Made by a program: the position numbers and the translations under genes. This document shows positions 42,192 through 50,929 of a stretch of 64,000 bases of DNA, in pieces (positions within the stretch are counted from its first letter, which is position 1; each line of letters starts with the position of its first letter). A model generated the notes under the pieces. The model saw nothing but the letters and a program-made list of their open reading frames with translations, made no database searches and had not been told where the DNA came from. Location: the NCBI GenBank assembly GCA_965215855.1, contig CBDCER010000003.1, forward strand, positions 1,240,001-1,304,000, in the 5' to 3' direction. This stretch comes from J027 sp965215855 (GTDB taxonomy: Bacteria > Chloroflexota > Anaerolineae > Aggregatilineales > J027).

Positions 42192-42506
42192 TTAACCTTG
42201 TAAAGCGTGCAGGTCATCGACATCGGTGCTGCGTTTGGTACGATAGATCGCTACAATCAACGCTAATCCAACTGCGACCTCTGCCGCAGCTACCGTCATG
42301 ACAAAAAAGACTAGAATATGTGCGTCCATGGAGTTCCACTGTCGGGCGAAGGCGACCAACGCCAGATTTGCCGAGTTCAGCATCAACTCAATCGACATGA
42401 AGATCAAGATGGCGTTGCGTCGCAGCAAAACACCCATCGTGCCCAACATGAACAGGACAGCACTCAATAAAACAAATAGTTCATTGGCGACTTCAGGTTG
42501 TTCCAT
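42192..42506 (-). CDS. nuoK: NADH-quinone oxidoreductase subunit K
   Basis: A small three-helix subunit of 104 residues. It contains the membrane Glu residues essential for coupling (MSIELMLNSANLALVAF and AAAEVAVGLALIVAIYR), exactly as in other NuoK proteins. It lies 8 bp after the nuoJ stop and 22 bp before nuoL. Confidence 0.96.
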   Translation of the reverse strand: MEQPEVANELFVLLSAVLFMLGTMGVLLRRNAILIFMSIELMLNSANLALVAFARQWNSMDAHILVFFVMTVAAAEVAVGLALIVAIYRTKRSTDVDDLHALQG

Positions 42507-42514
42507 AACGCGAT

Positions 42515-43849
42515 TTACTCTCCGCTACTCAATTGTTTGGCGGAAGGCGGCTCTGGCAATGATGATCCAGAGTTGACAGCTTCAAGATACTCATCAACAG
42601 TTGGGTTGCCGGGCACAGCAGCCATGCGGCGGACCTGACGGCGGCGACGGGCGGGATCTCCGGCGTCTTTAGTCAGGACAATCGTGCCCACCATCGCGAC
42701 TAACAAGAGAACGGCGATGGTTTCAAAGGGTAACAGATAGTCGATGAAAATGAGTTCACCCACACCACGCGCACTGCCGAATTCAGGCTCGTTGTTGTCT
42801 TCGAGGAAAATACTATCCGGACGCGTCATTTCGGTGCGTGTGTCGGCTACAATGATCCACAGCAGACTATCGTTGTCGTAGACCTCGAAGGTAGGCGGTT
42901 GGATGAGTGATTCGAGTTCGAGCGCATCTTCCCCAGTTGCGACACTCAACGCAGTATCGATATCACCAGCCGCATATACCCCCAATGTGAATTCGTGGGA
43001 AGTGTATTGGTCCCGTCGTAGAATTTCCACTGGAGCTATTTCACCGTAATCTAGTGCGGCAGTAAAGATGGCCGGATCTTCGGCGGGGTCACTGACATCG
43101 GCAATATCCACCGCGCAACCTTGGGAGCAGGGCATGGCATGAACGACGGTCAGGCGGGTGGTGTTGCGATCTTCCACGGGATCAAGATTGCCGTCTACGC
43201 GTAAGATCGTGCTGTCGTTGATTAGCTCCGGCAAGATCACAAGAGATACAACATCGTTGCCAGCCAAGAAAACAGTCTCGGTCATGAGTGGCGTACTGGT
43301 TGTCGAGTCTGCGCCATGTTCAAAAACGGCGAGTGTGAATTCGCCTTCCGCCTGTTCAGTATACTCCGAGCCATTGGCAAAGGGCACATCAGATGCCAGC
43401 ATGTCGTCATTCAGATAGACATCGACCGGGCCAACCTCGCTGGCGGCATTGACAACGCGCACCAGTGGACTATTGGGTTCGGGTTCGCTGGCATCGACTT
43501 CACTTTGCAAGATGGCAATACTAGCAATCAACAAGATGGCAGCCGTGGCCGCTATAGCCAATGGTGTCAGCCAACTAAAGCGTTGATTCCCTTCGGGCAA
43601 TAATTTTTCGGCCCCCAACAGCATAATCACAAACAAGAACAGTACCATAATCGCCCCGGCATAGACCGTAATTTGGACCATAGCCAGAAACGCGGCGTTC
43701 ATCATGAGATACATAAACGCGACGGCGGCGAAATTTAGGATTAAAAACAGGGCGCTATGCACCGCATTTTCGCTAATGAGCATCATCACGGCGGCGAAAA
43801 TGGCGATTGCGCCGACGATGATGAAAAGAGTTAGTTCAGGTCCTATCAT
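42515..43849 (-). CDS. nuoJ: NADH-quinone oxidoreductase subunit J with inserted DUF4397-like domains
   Basis: NuoJ normally has about 165-200 residues and five helices. Here residues 1-115 encode helices 1-4 (including the helix-3 segment TVYAGAIMVLFLFVIMLLGA with its pi-bulge) and residues about 365-395 encode helix 5 (FETIAVLLLVAMVGTIVLTK). In between lie about 235 extra residues (116-350) without membrane segments. They contain two repeats resembling DUF4397: LVRVVNAASEVGPVDVYLND (about 129-148) and TRLTVVHAMPCSQGCAVDIA (about 231-250), each followed by a FTLAVFEHG or FTLGVYAAGD strand. A basic/Pro-rich tail ends the protein (400-444). The frame is continuous, so this is a real insertion into the outer loop between helices 4 and 5. 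It could shield or anchor the complex at the outer face; that is inference. Confidence 0.92.
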   Translation of the reverse strand: MIGPELTLFIIVGAIAIFAAVMMLISENAVHSALFLILNFAAVAFMYLMMNAAFLAMVQITVYAGAIMVLFLFVIMLLGAEKLLPEGNQRFSWLTPLAIAATAAILLIASIAILQSEVDASEPEPNSPLVRVVNAASEVGPVDVYLNDDMLASDVPFANGSEYTEQAEGEFTLAVFEHGADSTTSTPLMTETVFLAGNDVVSLVILPELINDSTILRVDGNLDPVEDRNTTRLTVVHAMPCSQGCAVDIADVSDPAEDPAIFTAALDYGEIAPVEILRRDQYTSHEFTLGVYAAGDIDTALSVATGEDALELESLIQPPTFEVYDNDSLLWIIVADTRTEMTRPDSIFLEDNNEPEFGSARGVGELIFIDYLLPFETIAVLLLVAMVGTIVLTKDAGDPARRRRQVRRMAAVPGNPTVDEYLEAVNSGSSLPEPPSAKQLSSGE

Positions 43850-43940
43850 TCGTTTTTTGTTCCTATCAGGTTTAGCCTGAAACTTTGTGCAGTTTATCGC
43901 AATCGGCGAGTTCTGCCAAATAACTCATCTGACGAACAAC

Positions 43941-43968
43941 GGGGGCAGGCGCACACCTACCCCCTTTT
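43941..43968. other. G/C hairpin in the nuoI-nuoJ gap
   Basis: GGGGGCAGG (43941-43949) pairs with CCTACCCCC (43956-43964) with one mismatch, followed by TTTT on the plus strand only. It lies in a 152-bp gap that is much larger than the other spacings in this operon. It could slow or process the nuo transcript, or be a plus-strand terminator. Confidence 0.4.
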
Positions 43969-44001
43969 CCACTACCAGTTTCAATAGCCATCTATCCACT
44001 G

Positions 44002-44496
44002 TTATAATGGGTCTTCCATATCAGGGATGGCTCGATCAAAGCTGCCAGGTTCGACCTTGTGGGGCGTGTCTTCCATTCCTTCTGGCGCTGCATCGACCAA
44101 CATTTCTTTGGTATAGATCGCATCGCGTCGGTCGGTGAACGACAGCCGGATTTCATGCTCCAATACAATGGCTTCGGTGGGACAAGCATCCTCGCAATAG
44201 CCACAGAAAATGCATCGCAACATATTGATTTCGTATGTTTTTGCGTAGCGTTCACCAGGGCTATAGCGTTCCTCATCGGTGTTTTCGGCAGCTTCGACCC
44301 AGATGGCATCGGCAGGACAAGCTGCCGCGCACAACGCACAGCCTATACACTTCTCCAGCCCGTTTTCATAGCGTTTGAGGGCATGTTTCCCCTTGAAACG
44401 CTCACGGACGGGGCGCTCCACTTCGGGATATTGAATCGTGGGTCGATCTTGAAAAACGTGTTTGATCGTCGTCAGTAAACCGTTAATGATACCCAT
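44002..44496 (-). CDS. nuoI: NADH-quinone oxidoreductase subunit I
   Basis: An 8Fe ferredoxin-like subunit (164 residues) carrying clusters N6a and N6b between NuoG and NuoB. The two [4Fe-4S] motifs are CIGCALCAAACPADAI and CIFCGYCEDACPTEAI, both complete. It starts 23 bp after the nuoH stop. The C-terminal tail (GMEDTPHKVEPGSFDRAIPD) is acidic and normal in length. Confidence 0.96.
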   Translation of the reverse strand: MGIINGLLTTIKHVFQDRPTIQYPEVERPVRERFKGKHALKRYENGLEKCIGCALCAAACPADAIWVEAAENTDEERYSPGERYAKTYEINMLRCIFCGYCEDACPTEAIVLEHEIRLSFTDRRDAIYTKEMLVDAAPEGMEDTPHKVEPGSFDRAIPDMEDPL

Positions 44497-44519
44497 AATC
44501 CGTCCTTACACTACTCCCT

Positions 44520-45857
44520 CTACCGTTTTTCCTCAGCCGTACCGCGTCCTAACGCTTTGCGAGTGCCTTCCAGCAATGCAACTGGAATGGCGAATAATGC
44601 GCCCACCAATTCCAGGGCAATTGCACCCATGCCACGCTGAGTAGGCACAACGGATGACTGGCTGAGAGGCGGTAATTCGATGGGACTGAGTGAACGCCCC
44701 AATAGTGCCGCCATGCCAAAGACAATCACAAATAAAATGATAGACGAAACCAGATAAACCGTATCGCCCGCGCCTTCCTCTGCAATAACAACTGCGACGG
44801 CAGTCCAGGCCACAGCCAGCATCGACAGGGGCAGCAAGACTTTCCAGCCGAACGTCATCAGGCGATCATAGCGAATGCGGAAGACAGTTCCACGTACCCA
44901 AACCATCACGACCAGCAACAAGAACACTTTAAACGCCAGCACGGGTACAGCCAGCAATGGCGCACCGCTCACCAGGCCAAAGCCATCATGATAGCCACCC
45001 AGGAACATGGCAGTGAAGATGACGCTAACGCCAATCATGTTGATGTATTCGGCCATGAAGAACATAGCGAACTTCATGCCGCTATATTCGGTCATGTGCC
45101 CGGCGACGAGTTCTTGCTCGGCTTCGGGCATGTCGAAGGGGCCACGATTGATTTCGGCCAGCAATGCAATTGCCAGGATGAGCGCGGCCAGGGGATTCTG
45201 GAAAATGTACCAGTTGAAAAAGAATCCACTTTGCCCCTCAATGATGTCCCCCACATTCATTGATCCAGCCAGGATGATCGGTACGGCGAAGATGATGCCC
45301 ATACTCAATTCGTAGCTAATCATCGAGGCGCTGGCTCGCAGGCCACCGAGCATGGCATATTTGTTTTGGCTAGCCCAACCCGCCAATGTGATCCCATAAA
45401 CGCTGATACTCGTGACCGCTAACAGCCACAACACACCAACATTGACATCCAAGATGCCCTGGCCGACACGATACCAGTTGCCATCGAACCAGGGAATCAC
45501 GATTTTAGGTCCGAATGGGATAACTGCCAGCACAATGAGCGCCGGAACGACTTTCAAGGCTGGAGCCAATGTGAACACGACTCTATCGGCATTAGAGGGG
45601 TTTACATCCTCTTTGAAGATGAGCTTGATGGCATCGGCAATGGGTTGCAACAGACCTTTGGGGCCAGCTCGGTTGGGGCCGATGCGGGACTGCATACTGC
45701 CGATAAAACGCCGTTCCAGCACAGTTGTGTAGGCAAAGCCCGTCAGCAGGATGATAAACACCACTAGGGCACTGACAACGGCATGAACCGCGATACAGGT
45801 GTTGTTGGACGTGCATTCAATAATCAGACTGGGATCGTCAGGTCCTAATCCAAACAT
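44520..45857 (-). CDS. nuoH: NADH-quinone oxidoreductase subunit H with extended C-terminus
   Basis: The membrane subunit forming most of the quinone chamber. The family core is complete: LERRFIGSMQSRIGPNRAGP, GLLQPIADAIKLIFKED, AEINRGPFDMPEAEQELVAG and RGTVFRIRYDRLMTFGWK. Core NuoH proteins end near 330-350 residues; here ~90 residues follow with two or three more hydrophobic segments (AALLGRSLSPIE, IALELVGALFAIPVALLEG). The N-terminus also has an extra outer stretch with two Cys (IIECTSNNTCIAV). The ATG at 45857 follows nuoG after 4 bp. Confidence 0.95.
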   Translation of the reverse strand: MFGLGPDDPSLIIECTSNNTCIAVHAVVSALVVFIILLTGFAYTTVLERRFIGSMQSRIGPNRAGPKGLLQPIADAIKLIFKEDVNPSNADRVVFTLAPALKVVPALIVLAVIPFGPKIVIPWFDGNWYRVGQGILDVNVGVLWLLAVTSISVYGITLAGWASQNKYAMLGGLRASASMISYELSMGIIFAVPIILAGSMNVGDIIEGQSGFFFNWYIFQNPLAALILAIALLAEINRGPFDMPEAEQELVAGHMTEYSGMKFAMFFMAEYINMIGVSVIFTAMFLGGYHDGFGLVSGAPLLAVPVLAFKVFLLLVVMVWVRGTVFRIRYDRLMTFGWKVLLPLSMLAVAWTAVAVVIAEEGAGDTVYLVSSIILFVIVFGMAALLGRSLSPIELPPLSQSSVVPTQRGMGAIALELVGALFAIPVALLEGTRKALGRGTAEEKR

Positions 45858-45861
45858 CTAT

Positions 45862-48459
45862 TTATCCTTTGGTTGCGACCGCGGCTTCGGGTGCTTTCTC
45901 GATTTTTTCGAGAACCGTTGGCGCTAATGGGCCGGGTGTATCGTTCAGACGGCGCGGCAGGATAACCACACCTTCGGGAACTTGCTCGGTTACGATAGCT
46001 AGGACAGTTACCGTTGTGCCAGCAATTGTCAGGGCCGCCGTATCGCCGTCAATTATACCGGCTTTTTCGGCATCTTTGGGATTGAGAGCCGCGAAGGGTT
46101 GTGGGATGCGCTGGTGCATCATCTCGCTGCGGCGGAACAATACTCCCCAATCGTAGAGCAAGGTGGTTGGAACCACGAGCAGGCTACTGGGCTTGGTGTA
46201 ATCGGTGTTGACAGGAGCAAGATTTAGGTTGGCATCGGGGCTTTCGGCGGCTACCGACCATTGAACACCCAGACCAGCGGTGTTTTGATAGGCAGTTCCA
46301 CCATAATATTGATCACGCCCGCCGACATCCGGGAATTGATGTTCGACGCGGGCGAGATTCTTGTAGGACATTTCGGCGTATTCGGCCACTTGCTGCGTGA
46401 TTTCGGCCATGACTGCACCAGCGTAGAGTTTGGGTTGTGGGCCACCTAACTGCGCGTGCAGTTGAGCGAAAATCTTCCAGTCGGGTAAACTCTGGCCGAT
46501 GGTTCCCTGAGCAGTGTAGAATCGTTGGACGCGCCGTTCGCCGCTGGTGAATGTACCGTCCCGCTCGGCGAAGCTTTGGCGGGGCAGGACAACGTCGGCA
46601 ATGGCGGTGGTGGCGGTTTCAAATTGGGCGGTGGCAACAATAAAACCAGCGTCTTGCAGGCTGGCGGCTTCGATTGTCTCACCAAGCGGATCACAGCCTG
46701 CCAGCAACAAGGCATTAGGAGCAGCCTGGAACAATTGCAGGGTGGCTTCGGCGCGATAGCCCATATCCATTGCGCCCTGCGTATTGGCTCCCGGCCAGAC
46801 AGGAATAAGACCGTTGTTGGGACGCCCAACGTGACCAGTGAGGACAAGCAAATTGGCGCAGGCTTGCATCAGATTGGCGTGTTGTTCAAGTGTAACGCCC
46901 TCTGCGCCGCAAAAGACCACAACATTGTTCGCTTTTGCCAGGGCTTCAGTGGCATCAGCATAACCGGTGCGGGCACGTTCGCCTTTGACAGCTTTTTGCA
47001 GGTCCTTCAAGCCGTCGGCGCGGGTCAGTGTATCTTTGTCGGTCAATTTGCCACTAATGGCTTTAGCGGCCAAGTTATTGATCGCGCCAACCGCATCGCC
47101 ATAATCGTAATGCAAAACATGGGTGGCGTAGCGCGAGAGTTTGGTCCAGCGTGGATTGGCGAGAATGATCTTCGCTCCACGATCTCCGGCAGCTTTGACA
47201 CGCAACCACCACAGCGGAGCTTCTTCCTCCAAATCGGAGGCGACGACCAGAATGACATCACCATCACCCAGGTCGGAGAGATTGGTGCCAGTGGCAACGC
47301 CGACCTGAGCCACAACACCGGCTCCAGACATTAGAGCCGGCCAAACACCGAGAGCGCCGTTGTCTTTCGCTTCGACCAAATTCCGTAGTTCCCAGAGATC
47401 TTCGTTGCTCTGGTCGGAGCCAGCAATCGCGCCGACGGTGGCCGCTGCTGATAGTTTTTTGTGGACGAGGTTCAGGGCTTCATCCCAGGTAGCTTCTACC
47501 AGTTCGCCATCTTTGCGGATGAGCGGTGTTGTCAGCCGATCAGCGGCACGAGTGTGGTGATGGCCGAAGCGGGTCTTGTCCGAAATCCAGATTTCGTTGA
47601 CGTATTCATTCTGGCGAGGCATGATGCGTTTGATAACGGTGATACCACCTGAATCGCGGTCGAGGCGGGTGCTGAGGCTGATGTTCGTACCCTCTGGCCC
47701 ATAGGGATCGAGGCTGGGTGTTTCATCCATTTCCCAGGGGCGTGCGCCGAACCGGAAATCAGCGGTGGTGAGTGCGCCGACCGGACATATATCGGTGGTG
47801 TTGCCGCTGAATTTGGTGTCGAAGGGCGGGTCGGAGATGGTGACGATTTGCAGCGATCGCCCACGCTGATGGAAAGCCAGCACATCATCGCCGACTAGTT
47901 CCGCACAGAAACGAGTGCAACGGGCACATTGGATGCAGCGTTCCCGATCCAAATAAATTAATTCGCCCAGCGGCACATGCTTATCTAATTTCAGCTTGTC
48001 AGAGAAATGGAATGCAGAATGACCCGACCCATGCCGCATGGTCAGGTTTTGCAGCGGGCACTCGCCGCCTTTGTCACAAATAGGACAATCGAGCGGGTGA
48101 CTGGTCAGCAGGAATTCTACAATGTCATCGCGGGCTTCGATGACTTGTGGGGTGCTGGTGCGGATGACCAGACCATCGCTGACGAGTTGGGTGCAGCCTG
48201 TTTGTAATTTGGGGAACCAGTGTACCTGGGGATCACCCTTTTCGTCTAACATGATCTCGCCAGATTCGCGATCCCGCATCACCGTACCCATCTCAACCAA
48301 GCACATGCGACACATGCCGACAGGGTCCATCTTAGGGTGATAACAAAACACCGGAATGTCATTACCGGCATAATATTTGGCGGCATCGACCAGATTCATA
48401 CCCGCAGGAACGTCGTAGGCTTGATCGTCGATATAAATTGTAACGAGTTTTTCGCTCAT
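45862..48459 (-). CDS. nuoG: NADH-quinone oxidoreductase subunit G
   Basis: The largest peripheral subunit (865 residues). It holds the N-terminal [2Fe-2S] motif (FCYHPKMDPVGMCRMCLVE), the His/Cys cluster motif (HPLDCPICDKGGECPLQN) and a [4Fe-4S] motif (CIQCARCTRFC) with the TGNTTDICPVGALT-type segment. A molybdopterin-oxidoreductase-like domain follows without catalytic molybdenum role in complex I, and a C-terminal molydopterin-dinucleotide-binding-like domain. The start at 48459 (MSEKLVTIYIDDQAYDVPAG) with AAAGG upstream is chosen over an in-frame ATG at 48543 that would overlap the preceding small gene. Confidence 0.95.
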   Translation of the reverse strand: MSEKLVTIYIDDQAYDVPAGMNLVDAAKYYAGNDIPVFCYHPKMDPVGMCRMCLVEMGTVMRDRESGEIMLDEKGDPQVHWFPKLQTGCTQLVSDGLVIRTSTPQVIEARDDIVEFLLTSHPLDCPICDKGGECPLQNLTMRHGSGHSAFHFSDKLKLDKHVPLGELIYLDRERCIQCARCTRFCAELVGDDVLAFHQRGRSLQIVTISDPPFDTKFSGNTTDICPVGALTTADFRFGARPWEMDETPSLDPYGPEGTNISLSTRLDRDSGGITVIKRIMPRQNEYVNEIWISDKTRFGHHHTRAADRLTTPLIRKDGELVEATWDEALNLVHKKLSAAATVGAIAGSDQSNEDLWELRNLVEAKDNGALGVWPALMSGAGVVAQVGVATGTNLSDLGDGDVILVVASDLEEEAPLWWLRVKAAGDRGAKIILANPRWTKLSRYATHVLHYDYGDAVGAINNLAAKAISGKLTDKDTLTRADGLKDLQKAVKGERARTGYADATEALAKANNVVVFCGAEGVTLEQHANLMQACANLLVLTGHVGRPNNGLIPVWPGANTQGAMDMGYRAEATLQLFQAAPNALLLAGCDPLGETIEAASLQDAGFIVATAQFETATTAIADVVLPRQSFAERDGTFTSGERRVQRFYTAQGTIGQSLPDWKIFAQLHAQLGGPQPKLYAGAVMAEITQQVAEYAEMSYKNLARVEHQFPDVGGRDQYYGGTAYQNTAGLGVQWSVAAESPDANLNLAPVNTDYTKPSSLLVVPTTLLYDWGVLFRRSEMMHQRIPQPFAALNPKDAEKAGIIDGDTAALTIAGTTVTVLAIVTEQVPEGVVILPRRLNDTPGPLAPTVLEKIEKAPEAAVATKG

Positions 48460-48473
48460 ACTGTTGCCTTTGT

Positions 48474-48716
48474 CTATAACAAGGATGCCATGCGAAGACC
48501 TAATTCGGCGCGATCCAAAACTGCTTGTTGCAGATAGCCCCATTCGCTTTGCTCCACCTCAGCATTCGCCAGGACAATAGCATCCTCAAAATCTGCGATG
48601 GCGGGTTGGATTGTGCCATGTGACAGCCAGTATTCGCCACGCAGCATGTAGTTTATGGCCGCGTCGGGGCTGGCTTCAATGGCACGTGATAGCAGTCGGA
48701 GTCGTAGATCTTCCAT
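48474..48716 (-). CDS. Small TPR-like helical protein inside the nuo operon
   Basis: An 80-residue protein, all helical by composition. The order LLSRAIEASPDAAINYMLRG - EYWLSHGTIQPAIADFEDAI looks like one to two tetratricopeptide repeats (Gly/Ala/Leu positions, 34-residue period). It has no membrane segment or metal motif. The ATG at 48716 lies 9 bp after the nuoF stop, and nuoG starts 14 bp further, so it is cotranslated with complex I subunits. It may help assembly of the peripheral arm, an inference from context and the TPR-like pattern. Confidence 0.7.
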   Translation of the reverse strand: MEDLRLRLLSRAIEASPDAAINYMLRGEYWLSHGTIQPAIADFEDAIVLANAEVEQSEWGYLQQAVLDRAELGLRMASLL

Positions 48717-48725
48717 CGTGTTTTC

Positions 48726-50012
48726 TTATGCACGGGCGGGCTGTTTTTCGCCCTCGCCCTGTTTAATATAAGTCTCGTACTCGTGGCGGAAATGGCGTAG
48801 TGTGCCCAAGACGGGATTAACCGCGAAATCACCCAACGCACACAAACTCCTGCCGCCTATTTGATTCGCTACCCTTTCCAATGTTGCCAGATCGTCCATC
48901 GTGCCCTGGCCGTTGATAATACGCTTCATCAAACTCAGCAGCCAGTGGTTACCCTCACGGCAGGGAGTACACTTGCCACAGCTTTCGTGCTTGAAGAATT
49001 GCACCATCTTATAGGTTGCCCACACAATGTCGGTGTCTTCGTCCAGTACAATGAAGGAAGCCGAGCCGAGAGTCGATCCCATTTCAATCAGGTTCTCGTA
49101 GGTGATAGGTGTATCCAACATTCCTTCGTTTAGTGGCACAACAGGCCCGGAAGCACCTGTTGGCAATAATGCCTTCAATTGTTTGCCGTTGTGGTCAAAG
49201 CCGCCTGCCATATCGAACAGTTGGCGGAAGGTGGTATCGCCCAGCGGGATTTCGTAGTTGCCAGGGTTGTTGATATGTCCACTCAGGCAGACGATCTTGG
49301 GGCCGGGGCTGTCGGGTGTGCCGATGTTTTGATAAGCCTCCGCACCGTTGACAATGATCCAGGGGACGTTTGCCAGCGTTTCGACGTTGTTGACGACGGT
49401 GGGTTCGTAGTAGAGACCGCCGCCGATTTGAGCTGGGAATGGTGGGCGGACGCGCGGCTGGCCCAACAAGCCTTGTAGGCTACTGAGCATGGCACTCTCT
49501 TCTCCGCAGATGTAGGCTCCTGCGCCGAGGTGAGTATAGACCTCGCAGGACCAGTCTGTGCCCAGGATGTTCTCGCCAACGAGGTTCTGCTTACGGGCTT
49601 CTTCGATACAATCATCGAGATTGTGGGCGATATCCCAAAATTCACCTCGACAGTAGATGTAAACGGCGGTGGCCTGGATGGCATAGGCGCAAATCATCGC
49701 GCCTTCGATGACTTGATAGGGATTGAATTCCAGCAATTCGCGGTCTTTGAATGTACCAGGTTCGCTTTCATCGGCGTTGACCGCGACATATTTGACCGGA
49801 TAATCTTTGGGGATGAAACTCCATTTGCGTCCGGCGCTGAAACCTGCACCACCACGCCCGCGCAGGTTGGATTCCAGCACAGTCTGGATCACCTCATCAG
49901 TGGTCATCTCCTGAACTGCTTTGCGGAACCCGCTCCAGCCACCATTTTGCTCATAAACATCTAATTTGCCGATGTCTGGTATATCGCGGTTACGCAGCAA
50001 GATATTTGCCAT
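48726..50012 (-). CDS. nuoF: NADH-quinone oxidoreductase subunit F
   Basis: The NADH- and FMN-binding subunit (428 residues). It has the NADH/FMN signature (LRGRGGAGFSAGRKW, NADESEPGTFKDRELLE), GAGAYICGEESAML and the N3 [4Fe-4S] motif HESCGKCTPCREG with the later Cys in GRSLCALGDFAVNP. All are canonical. It lies after the small membrane-protein gene and before the TPR-like gene in the operon. Confidence 0.97.
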   Translation of the reverse strand: MANILLRNRDIPDIGKLDVYEQNGGWSGFRKAVQEMTTDEVIQTVLESNLRGRGGAGFSAGRKWSFIPKDYPVKYVAVNADESEPGTFKDRELLEFNPYQVIEGAMICAYAIQATAVYIYCRGEFWDIAHNLDDCIEEARKQNLVGENILGTDWSCEVYTHLGAGAYICGEESAMLSSLQGLLGQPRVRPPFPAQIGGGLYYEPTVVNNVETLANVPWIIVNGAEAYQNIGTPDSPGPKIVCLSGHINNPGNYEIPLGDTTFRQLFDMAGGFDHNGKQLKALLPTGASGPVVPLNEGMLDTPITYENLIEMGSTLGSASFIVLDEDTDIVWATYKMVQFFKHESCGKCTPCREGNHWLLSLMKRIINGQGTMDDLATLERVANQIGGRSLCALGDFAVNPVLGTLRHFRHEYETYIKQGEGEKQPARA

Positions 50013-50018
50013 GTTGCT

Positions 50019-50504
50019 CTAACCTTCACTCAATTTTTGTGTTGAAAACCAACCGAATACTGCACCCCAAAGCACCAGGGCAAACCCACAAGACGCCAGG
50101 ATCGGCCCGACCAGAATGCCGAGCCAGGCGGCGTACAAAATGCCGTAGATGCCACTTATCATCAGCAGCCAATACAGCCCCCGTTCGCCAATCCAGGCCA
50201 GACCCACAATGGCGACAATGGCTTGAAAGACCATGTAGTACATCAGTGCGTCCAAAATGCGTCGGATGCGGAGACCAGATGCTCGTTCCACACCAAACTG
50301 GAGCAGTTCTTCGGGAATGTCGTTCCCGGTCATGCGTTGCCAGTGGGATACGGCCTGATCGTTGCGGGCGTCTTTAAAATCAGCGGGCCAGGGCGCGTTA
50401 ACCAATGCAAAAACGACGATAAACAGCCCCACAATCATTAATGGCAAACCAACCATAATGGTTGTGCAGGACTGTGGACGTTGAATGGTTTCAGACCTGG
50501 TCAT
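50019..50504 (-). CDS. Small multi-pass membrane protein inside the nuo operon
   Basis: About 161 residues from the ATG at 50504. Hydrophobic segments appear near the N-terminus (MVGLPLMIVGLFIVVFALVN) and three more in the C-terminal half (LMYYMVFQAIVAIVGLAWIG, WLLMISGIYGILYAAWLGIL, CGFALVLWGAVFGW). I do not recognise the family. The start overlaps the GNAT stop by 14 bp and the stop lies 6 bp before nuoF, so it is firmly embedded in the operon. A longer frame to 50630 would overlap the GNAT gene by 140 bp and is unlikely. Confidence 0.7.
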   Translation of the reverse strand: MTRSETIQRPQSCTTIMVGLPLMIVGLFIVVFALVNAPWPADFKDARNDQAVSHWQRMTGNDIPEELLQFGVERASGLRIRRILDALMYYMVFQAIVAIVGLAWIGERGLYWLLMISGIYGILYAAWLGILVGPILASCGFALVLWGAVFGWFSTQKLSEG

Positions 50505-50919
50505 TTGCACGCTTTGAGAGATATATAACTTCCTCATGTAGATGGTAGCCAGCGTCTTCAAAAAGCGCCAGGCTGCTACCATTCTCGCGCTCGACCAGCG
50601 CAGCAACGATTTGTATTTTCTGTTGTTCAAAGTGCGTTTCGCAGGCGATAATTAATAACCTGCCAATACCTTGCCGCCGATAATCGGGATGGACGGCCAG
50701 GCGATTGATCCACCCTTTGCGGCTGTCGTGGGTTGCCAACACGACCCCAATAAGTTGCTCATCTTGCCGGATACCGAGTGCTGCCAGGATGCCGCTTTCC
50801 AATTGGGCGGTGAAGCTGGCTGCGGTGTCGCGGCCTATGGGGCGAAAGTCCAGCCCGGCGGCTACCCACAAATGCCGGATGTCGTCATAATCCCTAGCCG
50901 AAAGCGATACAATCTGCAT
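50491..50919 (-). CDS. GNAT-family N-acetyltransferase inside the nuo operon
   Basis: A 142-residue GCN5-related acetyltransferase. The acetyl-CoA binding motif A is clear (WINRLAVHPDYRRQGIGRLL, with the R/Q-x-x-G-x-G/A loop), followed by ALFEDAGYHLHEEVIYLSKR as motif B. The N-terminal part (LSARDYDDIRHLWVAAGLDF) fits the subgroup that acetylates small molecules or peptides. It starts 10 bp after the nuoE stop. A role in modifying complex I is possible but not shown; it may simply ride on a strongly expressed transcript. Confidence 0.88.
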   Translation of the reverse strand: MQIVSLSARDYDDIRHLWVAAGLDFRPIGRDTAASFTAQLESGILAALGIRQDEQLIGVVLATHDSRKGWINRLAVHPDYRRQGIGRLLIIACETHFEQQKIQIVAALVERENGSSLALFEDAGYHLHEEVIYLSKRANDQV

Positions 50920-50929
50920 GAAGCGTGTG

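Noticed and set aside
46525..47334. 269-codon plus-strand frame inside nuoG
   Set aside because: It is antisense to the conserved nuoG gene and carries no ribosome site or recognisable domain.
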